From: Anaerolinea sp.
Lineage (GTDB): Bacteria > Chloroflexota > Anaerolineae > Anaerolineales > Anaerolineaceae
Length of the DNA stretch: 14,627 nucleotides
Assembly (NCBI GenBank): GCA_029975965.1
Contig: JARKOV010000099.1
Location: 1 to 14,627, forward strand
Direction of reading: 5' to 3'
This document shows positions 5,972-13,466 of the stretch, one piece after another. Position 1 is the stretch's first letter. The number at the start of each line of letters is the position of its first letter. The notes under the pieces were generated by a model that did no database searches, was not told where the DNA came from, and was given only the letters and a program-made list of their open reading frames with translations. A program made the translations under genes and the position numbers.

Positions 5972-7258
5972 TTACGGCTGGGGGGTGGCGGTGGGCGTGG
6001 GCTGCGCCAGGGGAGGGGTCGGGTTGGGTGCAATCTCGGGCATGTAGATCACCTCTTCGACGTAACCCTTGGCACTGGCGCAATAAGCCGGAAGGTTCGC
6101 CGCGACCAGCGCCCAGGTCAGGTCGTAACCCTGGTCCTGAGCGCCACGGATGGCTTCCGCCAGGCAGCCCGATCCGGCATGGTAGTTGACCAGCGTGAAC
6201 AGCCAGAGGTCTTCGTAGGAGCTGGTGCGATTCGGCGGACGCCGGGTCTCATTGAGGATGAGCTGCGCCACCTGGCTGCAATTGGCGATGAGGTTCTCGG
6301 CGAAGACGCGCACGCTGAATTCTGCCAGGAACGGGTCGACCCCTTCCGGGCAGGTGGGGCAGGTGGCGTTGACCATGCGCACCAGCGCGCCGGTCAGCAT
6401 CTGCTGCTCCTGCACGGTGAGATTGGTATAGCCCTTGCGGCAAGCCTCCGGGATCAACACCTGGGGGCAGAACTGGCCGTAAAAGTTGGTGTTCCACATC
6501 AGCAGCACATCCGCGCCGCTGACGGTCAACTGTCCAAAACCGGTCTCTTCGAGGGTGGTGAAGATGCCCGGCCAGAACTGGCTCTCGCGGCTGAACATAT
6601 TCTTCATCAACTGGGCTGGTACGCCGGTTTCCTTGGAGATATTCAGAATCACCTCGTTGAAGCGGTTTTGCCATTCGATCACCGCCGCGTAGGCTTTGGC
6701 CAGGCCGCAGTTGTTCGCCACCCACTGGTTTTCCACAGATATGCCGTTGTTGGCGCATTCCGAAGCGTCGACCGCGTCGTTGCGGATCAACATGGCGGCC
6801 AGGAAATACAGGGAAACCTTGGAGTAGATCTGTTCGGGGCGGTCGGGCGTGGTCAGGTAATTGGGCAGGCGAGAGTAATCGGGGACAATTTCCCAGATGG
6901 CCGCGCATCCGCCGCCGTCCTGCAACGGGCGGAAGCTCTCGATGAAGCGGTAAATGTATTCGTTGGCGGGGTCGATGGGCTGGTTGGCCGGCCGCTGGAC
7001 CAATTGCAAGGCGCTTTCCTGCAGCGCAGGCTTTTCGGCAAGCGGGTCAACGCCGGCGGGCTGCACGGCCGCCACCTGGGCAACCACGGCCGCCGGCTGG
7101 TTCTGGACGATTGGCGTGACATGGACACGCGGGGTCGACAGGCCAGCCTGCGGCAATTCCGCCGAAGCAATTCCGGGTACACGTGATTCCCAAATCAGCA
7201 CGCCCCCCAATAAGATAACCAGCGAGCCGAGAATGGTGAACCTTTTCAGGATGCCCAA
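5972..7258 (-). CDS. Membrane-anchored or secreted SLT transglycosylase-like protein
   Basis: A 428-residue protein from a TTG at 7258 with GGGGGA a few bases upstream. Residues about 8-24 are a hydrophobic signal or anchor. Residues 25-95 are an Ala/Pro/Gln-rich linker. Residues about 195-255 resemble a lysozyme-like soluble lytic transglycosylase core: ETGVPAQLMKNMFSRES with Glu225 at the catalytic acid position, then TGFGQLTVSGAD in place of the usual GLMQL stretch. A later NYHAGSG resembles the family's YNAG motif. Ten cysteines, an even number, fit disulfides outside the membrane. The C-terminus is a Pro/Thr-rich tail, common in exported proteins of Anaerolineae. If active it would cleave peptidoglycan glycan strands, but the similarity is only motif-level and it could be an inactive wall-binding relative. 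Monocistronic. Confidence 0.75.
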   Translation of the reverse strand: MGILKRFTILGSLVILLGGVLIWESRVPGIASAELPQAGLSTPRVHVTPIVQNQPAAVVAQVAAVQPAGVDPLAEKPALQESALQLVQRPANQPIDPANEYIYRFIESFRPLQDGGGCAAIWEIVPDYSRLPNYLTTPDRPEQIYSKVSLYFLAAMLIRNDAVDASECANNGISVENQWVANNCGLAKAYAAVIEWQNRFNEVILNISKETGVPAQLMKNMFSRESQFWPGIFTTLEETGFGQLTVSGADVLLMWNTNFYGQFCPQVLIPEACRKGYTNLTVQEQQMLTGALVRMVNATCPTCPEGVDPFLAEFSVRVFAENLIANCSQVAQLILNETRRPPNRTSSYEDLWLFTLVNYHAGSGCLAEAIRGAQDQGYDLTWALVAANLPAYCASAKGYVEEVIYMPEIAPNPTPPLAQPTPTATPQP

Positions 7259-7306
7259 ATGGTCCCCCGCGCTAGATTAAAAAGTAAACTAAGTAAAATC
7301 CGCTGT

Positions 7307-7357
7307 AACTGCTCAGATGTTGGAGGAAAAGTTTCATTCAAGACTGGGTGAGCAGGT
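7307..7357. repeat. 51-bp inverted-repeat element (TGCTCAG family, copy 3)
   Basis: The left end, AACTGCTCAGATGTTGGAGG, followed by AAAAG, matches the 3837 element's left end in its first 10 bases and in the GGARGAAAAG block. The right end, GTGAGCAGGT (7348-7357), is the inverse of ACCTGCTCAC. There is no inner hairpin. It lies between the divergent transglycosylase-like and rarA genes. I could not assign a confident promoter to either gene in 7259-7429. Confidence 0.5.
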
Positions 7358-7429
7358 ACAATCCACCTAATTTTACATCAAAAAAGCAATTGGCGGTGTG
7401 TAAGAAAAATTGAAGGTACAATACAATTT

Positions 7430-8812
7430 ATGGACCTGTTCGATCATGCCATGCAGGAACGAATGGAGCAAGAAGCCCCGCTGGCGGCGCGCATGCGCCC
7501 GCGGACCCTGGACGAGGTGGTCGGGCAAGAACACATCATCGGCCCGGGGCGGCTGTTGCGCCGGGCGATCGAGACAGACCGCCTGTTCTCCTCCATCATC
7601 CTTTGGGGACCGCCCGGAACGGGCAAAACGACCATTGCGCGATTGATCGCCCAAAACACCCGCGCCCACTTTGAGAGCATTTCCGCGGTGCTGGCGGGCG
7701 TAGCCGAGCTGCGGCGGGTGATTGCCGATGCGCAGGAGCGCCGGCGCATGTATCGCCAGCGCACCATCCTCTTTGTCGATGAAGTCCACCGCTGGAATAA
7801 GGCCCAACAGGACGCTCTTTTGCCGCATGTGGAAAGCGGGATGGTCACCCTGGTCGGGGCGACCACCGAAAACCCTTATTTCGAGGTGATCCGGGCGCTG
7901 GTGTCGCGCTCGCGCATCTTCCAGCTTCAACCCTTACAAGAAGAGCAGCTTTCCGCGTTGCTGGAGCGCACTTTGCAGGATGCCGAGCGCGGATATGGCG
8001 GCCGGTCGATCGAGATCGATCCGGATGCGCGCCAGCACTTGATCGACGTGAGCGGCGGGGACGCGCGCAACCTGCTCAACGCGCTGGAGCTGGCGGTGGA
8101 GAGCACGCCGGCCGATGAAAAGGGCGTCCAGCATCTCACCCTGGAGGTAGCGCAGGAGTCGATCCAGAAACGCGCCATCCTCTACGATAAAGACGGCGAC
8201 GCGCATTACGATACCATTTCCGCCTTTATTAAGTCGGTGCGCGGCTCCGACCCAGACGCGGCGCTTTACTGGCTGGCGAAAATGCTGGCGGCCGGCGAGG
8301 ATCCGCGTTTTATCTTGCGCCGCCTGATCATCCTGGCCGGCGAGGATATCGGGCTGGCCGACCCGCAGGGGCTGGTGGTGGCCAACGCCGCCGCCCAGGC
8401 GTTCGATTTTATCGGCCTTCCCGAAGGGGTCTTCCCGATCGCCGAGGCGACCCTTTACCTGGCGACCGCGCCAAAAAGCAACTCGGCTGTGGCGTACTTT
8501 AAAGCCCTTGAGCAGGTGGAGCAGGAGGGGGCGGGACCGGTGCCGATTCACTTGATGGATGCCAGCCGGGATGCCAAAGGATTGGGCCACGGGCAGGGAT
8601 ACCAATACCCGCACAGTTTCCCTGGGCACTTTATCCCGCAACAATACCTGCCGACCGAGCTGCTTGGAAAAACGTTTTACGAGCCATCCGACCAGGGTTA
8701 CGAGGCGAAAATCGCCGAGCGCCTGGCCGCATGGCGAAAATTACAGTTAGAGGGCCTGACACCCGGAGAAGATGATGACCACCTTACTGTTGATCCGCCA
8801 CGGGGAGAATAA
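7430..8812 (+). CDS. rarA: Replication-associated recombination protein A (AAA+ ATPase)
   Basis: A 460-residue protein, close to the usual RarA/MgsA/WRNIP1 size. It opens with MDLFD and PLAARMRPRTLDEVVGQ, the family's normal N-terminus. Walker A is GPPGTGKTT (G60-T68, Lys66); Walker B is LFVDEVH (D117-E118); sensor 1 is GATTENP; and an SRSR arginine-finger region follows. The C-terminal part (SDPDAALYWLAKMLAAGEDP, then AGEDIGLADP) is the RarA tetramerisation region. RarA acts on stalled replication forks with SSB and the clamp. The start at 7430 fits the family, but the only Shine-Dalgarno-like GAAGG is 13 bases away, so initiation may be weak. The 3' end overlaps the next gene by 38 bp, implying a shared transcript. 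Confidence 0.95.
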   Translation: MDLFDHAMQERMEQEAPLAARMRPRTLDEVVGQEHIIGPGRLLRRAIETDRLFSSIILWGPPGTGKTTIARLIAQNTRAHFESISAVLAGVAELRRVIADAQERRRMYRQRTILFVDEVHRWNKAQQDALLPHVESGMVTLVGATTENPYFEVIRALVSRSRIFQLQPLQEEQLSALLERTLQDAERGYGGRSIEIDPDARQHLIDVSGGDARNLLNALELAVESTPADEKGVQHLTLEVAQESIQKRAILYDKDGDAHYDTISAFIKSVRGSDPDAALYWLAKMLAAGEDPRFILRRLIILAGEDIGLADPQGLVVANAAAQAFDFIGLPEGVFPIAEATLYLATAPKSNSAVAYFKALEQVEQEGAGPVPIHLMDASRDAKGLGHGQGYQYPHSFPGHFIPQQYLPTELLGKTFYEPSDQGYEAKIAERLAAWRKLQLEGLTPGEDDDHLTVDPPRGE

Positions 8813-9407
8813 TTACGTCGGTAAGCGCCTGGCTGGCCGGCTGCCGGGGGTGATCCTGAATGAAAAAGGCCAGAAACAGGCCGAAGGGCTGGCGCATGCC
8901 CTGCAAAAAGCGCCGATAAAAGCCATTTACAGCAGCCCGATGGAGCGCGCCCAGCAGACTGCCGCGCCGCTGGCGAATGGATTGGGCCTGGAAGTGAAGA
9001 TCGAGCCGGGGCTCGACGAGGTGCACATCGGCGACTGGCAGGGTCGTTCGCTTAACCAGCTCAAGCGATTGAAGGCCTGGAAGATGGTCCAGTCACGCCC
9101 CTCCGCTTTCACCTTCCCCAATGGCGAAAGCTTCCTGGAAGCCCAGGAGCGTGCGGCAGCGGCCTTGCGCGGCATTGCCGGGCGTCACCCGGACGACCTG
9201 GTGGCCTGTTTCACCCATGCCGATATTATTCGCCTGGTCACCGCTCACTTTTTGGACGTCCCGCTTGACTCTTTCCAGCGTTTGGGCGCAGATACGGCCT
9301 CGATCACCGTCATTCACCTGGGGAAAGATGGGCAGGTGAGCGTCCCGCGGGTCAACCAGGTGCTCGGGTTGGACTGGCCTGAGCCGAAAAAGAAAAAGAA
9401 AGGGTGA
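8775..9407 (+). CDS. Histidine phosphatase (MSMEG_4193-type phosphomutase-like)
   Basis: A 210-residue protein of the phosphoglycerate mutase-like histidine phosphatase family. The catalytic set is complete: R8-H9-G-E (H9 the phospho-accepting His), R58 in YSSPMERA, E82 in LDEVHIGDWQG, H148 in CFTHAD. The segments GKRLAGRLPGVILNEKGQ and FPNGESFLEAQ point to the MSMEG_4193-type subgroup, whose substrate is unknown. It ends in a short lysine-rich tail (PKKKKKG). ATGs occur at 8772 and 8775; GGAG at 8765-8768 is better spaced for 8775. It starts inside the end of rarA in another frame, so the two genes are likely translationally coupled, although no functional link is known. Confidence 0.9.
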   Translation: MTTLLLIRHGENNYVGKRLAGRLPGVILNEKGQKQAEGLAHALQKAPIKAIYSSPMERAQQTAAPLANGLGLEVKIEPGLDEVHIGDWQGRSLNQLKRLKAWKMVQSRPSAFTFPNGESFLEAQERAAAALRGIAGRHPDDLVACFTHADIIRLVTAHFLDVPLDSFQRLGADTASITVIHLGKDGQVSVPRVNQVLGLDWPEPKKKKKG

Positions 9408-9437
9408 CTACGCAGCCATGAAGGGAAAGTATCTAAT

Positions 9438-9475
9438 TATGATGTGTGGGGCGAAACCCCCACACATCATATTTT
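9438..9475. terminator. Bidirectional hairpin terminator between the phosphatase and M50 protease genes
   Basis: The arms 9438-9451 and 9458-9471 pair perfectly over 14 bp (core GTGTGGGG/CCCCACAC) around the loop CGAAAC, followed by TTTT at 9472-9475. It begins 30 bp past the phosphatase stop and 21 bp before the convergent M50 stop, so it probably ends both transcripts. Confidence 0.75.
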
Positions 9476-9492
9476 AAGTTACAAAAGCGGAG

Positions 9493-10689
9493 CTACACCA
9501 CGACCAGCGGCACTGGGATGAAGACCAGCAAGAAGACGATGATCGCCAGCACCGCCAGCAGCCTGCGGGGTGGGTCGAGGGGGGTGATTTCATCCAGCGG
9601 CTCGGCATGAGCGCGGCCGAAGACGAACACCAACAGCGCCCACAACCACCAGCCAGACCAGAAGAAACCCAACCCGACCAGCCCAGCCAGCACGAAAGGC
9701 AGCAGGCGCAACGCGCGTTTGCGCCCAAGCAGCACGTAGAGCACGTGACCGCCGTCCAGTTGGCCGGCTGGAATGAGATTCAACGAGGTGATCAGCATGC
9801 CGCCCCAACCGGCCCAGGCGACCGGATGGATGGTGACATCCAGGCCGCCAAAGGGGAAGGGCGTGCCGCTGAAGAAGTAACGCAGCCAGTAGAGCAATGC
9901 AGGCGTGTCGCCGTAACTGACCGGGGCTGGCAGCAACTGGCCGAAGCGCAGATACTTGAGCAACAGGTAAAGCAACGAGTTGCCTTCCATCGAAAGCTGA
10001 GGGGTGGCAGCCGCGGCTGCCGGGAGCACGTTGAGCTCGGAAAGAGACAGGCCGATCGCCAGCACCACGATGGTGACGATCAACCCCGAAAAGGGACCCG
10101 CCAGGCCGATATCCAGCAGGATGCGGCGGTTTTTCGGCTGCTCTTTCATGTTGATGAACGCGCCAAAAGTGCCAAACAGGCTGACAAAAGGCATGGGGAT
10201 AAAATATGGCAGGCTGACCTTGACCCCATGGAAGCGACCGGCCAGGTAGTGGCCGAACTCGTGGGCGCTCATGATCGCCAGAAAGCTGACCGTGAAGGGG
10301 ATGGCAGCCACCAGTAATTGCGGGATGGTCGGTTGGGCATTTTCGCTCAGGCCAGACGGGGCGAAGATCGCACCGGCGATCAAGACGCTGATCAAGGTGG
10401 CGATGAAAAGGATCAGGTTGACCCGTGGGTTTCCGGTCTGCGGATGGTCCACCGCCGGAACCAAAAGCACCGCGTGGCGTTCGCCGTCCCAGCGGAAAAG
10501 GGGGGTCAGGCGATAGGGCTTGAGCATGGCGGCCAGCTGGTCATATACGGCCGCGGAGTCATCCTGGTAAAATCGCCCGCGGTAACGCGTGATGAAACGG
10601 TCTTTTTCGCCTCCGGCAGTTTTGTCCTCAACCCGCAGGAAGCGACCGACAAGGGCATCGATTTGGGTGGTTTCGAAACCGGTATCCAT
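9493..10689 (-). CDS. M50 family site-2-type membrane metalloprotease (EGY-like)
   Basis: A 398-residue protein from the ATG at 10689, with GAGAG upstream; the frame is open to 10752 but that start lacks a ribosome site. Residues 1-85 are a soluble domain (FITRYRGRFYQDDS, later LTPLFRWDGERHAVLLVP) like the N-terminal part of EGY-type proteases. About seven hydrophobic segments follow. Zinc ligands: H143-E144-F-G-H147 in the membrane and D312 in NLIPAGQLDGGH, the M50 second motif. Such enzymes cut substrates within or near the membrane; plant and cyanobacterial relatives act in chloroplast or stress physiology, and the substrate here is unknown. There is no PDZ domain, unlike RseP. Single gene, divergent from the amylosucrase. 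Confidence 0.9.
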   Translation of the reverse strand: MDTGFETTQIDALVGRFLRVEDKTAGGEKDRFITRYRGRFYQDDSAAVYDQLAAMLKPYRLTPLFRWDGERHAVLLVPAVDHPQTGNPRVNLILFIATLISVLIAGAIFAPSGLSENAQPTIPQLLVAAIPFTVSFLAIMSAHEFGHYLAGRFHGVKVSLPYFIPMPFVSLFGTFGAFINMKEQPKNRRILLDIGLAGPFSGLIVTIVVLAIGLSLSELNVLPAAAAATPQLSMEGNSLLYLLLKYLRFGQLLPAPVSYGDTPALLYWLRYFFSGTPFPFGGLDVTIHPVAWAGWGGMLITSLNLIPAGQLDGGHVLYVLLGRKRALRLLPFVLAGLVGLGFFWSGWWLWALLVFVFGRAHAEPLDEITPLDPPRRLLAVLAIIVFLLVFIPVPLVVV

Positions 10690-10729
10690 GATGATGGGCT
10701 CTCTTTGTATAATATTGTTAATCCAATCG

Positions 10730-10779
10730 TTAGCCGGCCGCCTTGGAACCACATCCAGATGAAGCGGCCAGCCGGCTAA
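10730..10779. promoter_or_regulatory. Inverted repeat in the divergent M50/amylosucrase control region
   Basis: TTAGCCGGC (10730-10738) and GCCGGCTAA (10771-10779) form a perfect 9-bp inverted repeat 32 bp apart, between the divergently transcribed protease and amylosucrase starts. Centre-to-centre spacing is 41 bp, about four helical turns, which suits paired operator sites better than a hairpin. No convincing promoter hexamer pair could be assigned on either strand nearby. Function is inferred from position only. Confidence 0.35.
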
Positions 10780-10816
10780 TCAGGATTATACCCCCGTTGA
10801 AAGGCAAGGGATCCGT

Positions 10817-12763
10817 ATGCTTTTAGAACCAGGGCCAGATTTGATCCGGCGCTCGTACCAGCGCCTAATCCCCCGCCTGGAGGCCCGTTTTGCGGGTTTT
10901 CGCGACAGCCAGCCGGGCCGGTGGGGTGAATTTGCTCGTCGTTTGGAAGAGCACTTTCCAAGGCTGTTCAGCCTGTTATTCCGGGTCTATGGCGACCAGT
11001 ACGATTTTTTCTACCATTTAGAGGAATTGCTCGCCACCCTGGCGCAGTCCTGGATCGAACGACCGGACGATTTGCGGGCTCTCGACCAGGCCCGCGAAGA
11101 CAACCCGGATTGGTTTGCGTCGAACCGGATGCTCGGCGGTGTCATCTACGTTGACCTGTTTGCCGCAAGCCTGGACGGGGTCAAAGAGCAAATTCCCTAT
11201 TTCAAGGAGCTGGGGTTGACCTATCTGCACCTCATGCCGCTCTTCAAAGCGCCAGAGCCAGAAAACGACGGCGGGTACGCCATCAGCAGTTACCGCGAGG
11301 TGAACCCGGCGCTCGGTAGCATGCGGGACCTGGTGGGCCTGGCGAACGAGCTGCGCGCCAATGGGATCAGCCTGGTGCTGGATTTCGTGTTCAACCACAC
11401 CTCGCACGAGCATGAATGGGCACTCAAAGCACGCGCCGGCGACCCGGATTTTCAGGCGTATTACCGCATGTATCCTGATCGGGCGATTCCGGATCAATAC
11501 GAGGCCAACCTGCGCGAGATTTTCCCAGACGAACACCCCGGCGCATTCACTTTCTTCCCGGAGATCGACCGGTGGGTGTGGACCACCTTCCATTCTTACC
11601 AGTGGGATCTCAACTATGCCAACCCGGGCGTCTTCACCGCCATGACAGGTGAGATGCTCGCCCTGGCTAACGCAGGGGTGGAAATTTTGCGCCTGGATGC
11701 GGTCGCCTTTATCTGGAAGCAAATGGGCACGGCCTGCGAGAACCTGCCCGAGGCTCACGTGCTAATCCAGGCTTTCAATGCGGCGGCGCGCATCGCCGCC
11801 CCTGCGCTCTTGTTCAAATCTGAGGCCATCGTCCACCCCGACGAGGTGGCGCGTTACATCCACCCGCAGGAGTGCCAGCTATCTTACAACCCATTGCTGA
11901 TGGCGCTGCTCTGGGAAAGCCTGGCCACGCGCTCGGTGCGCTTGCTGGCTGCTTCGATGCGCGATCGCTTCGCCATCCCGGAGGGATGCGCCTGGGTCAA
12001 TTACGTGCGTTGTCACGATGATATTGGCTGGACTTTCTCCGATGAAGATGCCTGGCGATTGGCGATCAATGGGTACAACCACCGGCGCTTCCTCAATGAT
12101 TTTTACACCGGGCGGTTCGCTGGCAGCTTTGCGCGCGGTCTCCCGTTCCAGGAAAACCCAAAAACCGGCGACTGCCGCATCTCGGGCACCTGCGCTTCGC
12201 TGGCGGGGCTGGAAAAGGCGCTCCGCGAGGAGACGAGCGCCGAGGTGGAGCTGGCGATCCGGCGCATCCTGCTCATCCACACGATTGTGATGACCATCGG
12301 CGGCATCCCCTTAATCTACCTTGGCGATGAGATTGGCACGCTCAACGATTACTCCTTCCGCTCTGACCCGGCCAAAGCGCGTGACAGCCGCTGGGTGCAC
12401 CGGCCAAAAGCGGACCCGGAGCGCTATAGTCGGCGCCACTCAGAAGACCTGGTCGAGGGGAAGGTGTATGGTGGGGTGCGCCGGATCATCCAGTCGCGCA
12501 AGGCTAACCCGGTGTTCGCCGGCGGAGAGATGCAGGTGGTGGACAGCGGCAGCGAGAGCGTCTTTGCTTACCTGCTCACCTGTGAAAGCCAGCGGGCGCT
12601 GGTGCTGGCGAATTTCAGCGAGGAATCCCAGGTCATCCCGGCGAATTTGCTCCGTCTGTATGGGTTAAGTTACCAGTTCACCGAATTGCTCAGCGGCAGG
12701 CAAATCCCGGCCCAGGACCTGTCTCTGGCGGCCTACGAGGTGGTGGCGCTGCAAGGAGAGTGA
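10817..12763 (+). CDS. Amylosucrase-type GH13 glucansucrase
   Basis: A 648-residue protein, close to the ~636-residue Neisseria amylosucrase; ATG at 10817 with AAGGG six bases upstream. It has the helical N-terminal domain, then the (beta/alpha)8 barrel with D151 in NDGGYAISSYREVNPALG, LDFVFNHTSHEHEWA, nucleophile D294 in RLDAVAF, acid/base E336 in FKSEAIV, and D401 in RCHDDIGW. RDSRWVHRPKA near residue 530 and a C-terminal beta domain follow. These match GH13 subfamily 4, where amylosucrase turns sucrose into alpha-1,4-glucan plus fructose; sucrose hydrolases of the same subfamily cannot be excluded by eye. There is no signal peptide, so it is cytoplasmic unless exported unusually. No sucrose transporter or fructokinase is in the window. 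The following membrane protein gene starts 1 nt after its stop. Confidence 0.9.
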   Translation: MLLEPGPDLIRRSYQRLIPRLEARFAGFRDSQPGRWGEFARRLEEHFPRLFSLLFRVYGDQYDFFYHLEELLATLAQSWIERPDDLRALDQAREDNPDWFASNRMLGGVIYVDLFAASLDGVKEQIPYFKELGLTYLHLMPLFKAPEPENDGGYAISSYREVNPALGSMRDLVGLANELRANGISLVLDFVFNHTSHEHEWALKARAGDPDFQAYYRMYPDRAIPDQYEANLREIFPDEHPGAFTFFPEIDRWVWTTFHSYQWDLNYANPGVFTAMTGEMLALANAGVEILRLDAVAFIWKQMGTACENLPEAHVLIQAFNAAARIAAPALLFKSEAIVHPDEVARYIHPQECQLSYNPLLMALLWESLATRSVRLLAASMRDRFAIPEGCAWVNYVRCHDDIGWTFSDEDAWRLAINGYNHRRFLNDFYTGRFAGSFARGLPFQENPKTGDCRISGTCASLAGLEKALREETSAEVELAIRRILLIHTIVMTIGGIPLIYLGDEIGTLNDYSFRSDPAKARDSRWVHRPKADPERYSRRHSEDLVEGKVYGGVRRIIQSRKANPVFAGGEMQVVDSGSESVFAYLLTCESQRALVLANFSEESQVIPANLLRLYGLSYQFTELLSGRQIPAQDLSLAAYEVVALQGE

Positions 12764-12764
12764 C

Positions 12765-13466
12765 ATGGCTGCCGGCTTATACGGATGGATCGAGGCCACC
12801 TTCACCTTCCTGGAGCGATATTACCCATTTTTCGGCCTGGTTGGGGGGATCGCGGCGGCGCTGGTGGTGGGTGTTTCCGGGCTGGCTTACCGGGGCAAGC
12901 GCCTGGAGCGCTATTCGGTTTTCAACCATTACATCTCCGAGCTGGGCGAGGTGGGTGTTTCACGATACGCGCGTCTGTTTAACGCCGGGTTGATCGTCGC
13001 TGGTTTAACCCAATTGCCGTTCATCGCCGGATTAACCCTGGCAATCGGCAACCTGTGGGCTTTCCTGGGCGCCGCAGCCGGCCTGGTCACCGGCGTGGCC
13101 TGTGCCATGGTTGGGGTGTTTCCGATGAACGATCTGCCCTCGCACTCCAGGGCGGCAATGACCTTCTTCCGCGCCGGATTGGCGATGATGCTCTTATACA
13201 GCATCGCCATTGCCGTTCCGTCAGAGGGGCAGGCAGGCGTGCCGAAGGCAGGGTTGCTTTTCAGCCTGCTTGGGCTGGTGGCTTACCTATCTTTCCTGAT
13301 CCTGGTGCGTGGGGGCGCGGTGAGCGACCAGATTGGGGATTTCCTCAACCCCGAAAGCCAGAAAGAGCGCCCGAGGTTTTGGGCGCTTCCCGCGGTGGAG
13401 TGGTCCATTTTCTTCACCACCATCCTCTGGTTTTTTGGCTTGGCGCTGCTGGTGATTCTCCAATAG
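12765..13466 (+). CDS. DUF998-like six-helix membrane protein
   Basis: A 233-residue protein with about six transmembrane helices (roughly residues 20-41, 70-92, 94-118, 130-150, 160-180 and 212-232). Features typical of the DUF998 family are HYISELGEVGVS after helix 1, FNAGLIVAG in helix 2, and VGVFPMNDLPSHS after helix 3. Its biochemical role is unknown. ATG at 12765 lies one base past the amylosucrase stop, with GGAGAG at 12756-12761, so it is co-transcribed and probably translationally coupled. That linkage might hint at a membrane step in the same pathway, but no evidence beyond position exists. Its TAG stop directly abuts the tRNA-Sec gene on the other strand. Confidence 0.8.
   Translation: MAAGLYGWIEATFTFLERYYPFFGLVGGIAAALVVGVSGLAYRGKRLERYSVFNHYISELGEVGVSRYARLFNAGLIVAGLTQLPFIAGLTLAIGNLWAFLGAAAGLVTGVACAMVGVFPMNDLPSHSRAAMTFFRAGLAMMLLYSIAIAVPSEGQAGVPKAGLLFSLLGLVAYLSFLILVRGGAVSDQIGDFLNPESQKERPRFWALPAVEWSIFFTTILWFFGLALLVILQ

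Noticed and set aside
6179..7186. 335-residue open frame on the plus strand, antisense to the transglycosylase-like gene
   Set aside because: A side effect of high-GC coding bias; the minus-strand product has a signal anchor, ordered cysteines and a recognisable motif, and the plus-strand product has none.
9419..9478. 19-codon open frame starting at ATG 9419
   Set aside because: It runs straight through the terminator hairpin and has no ribosome binding site of note.
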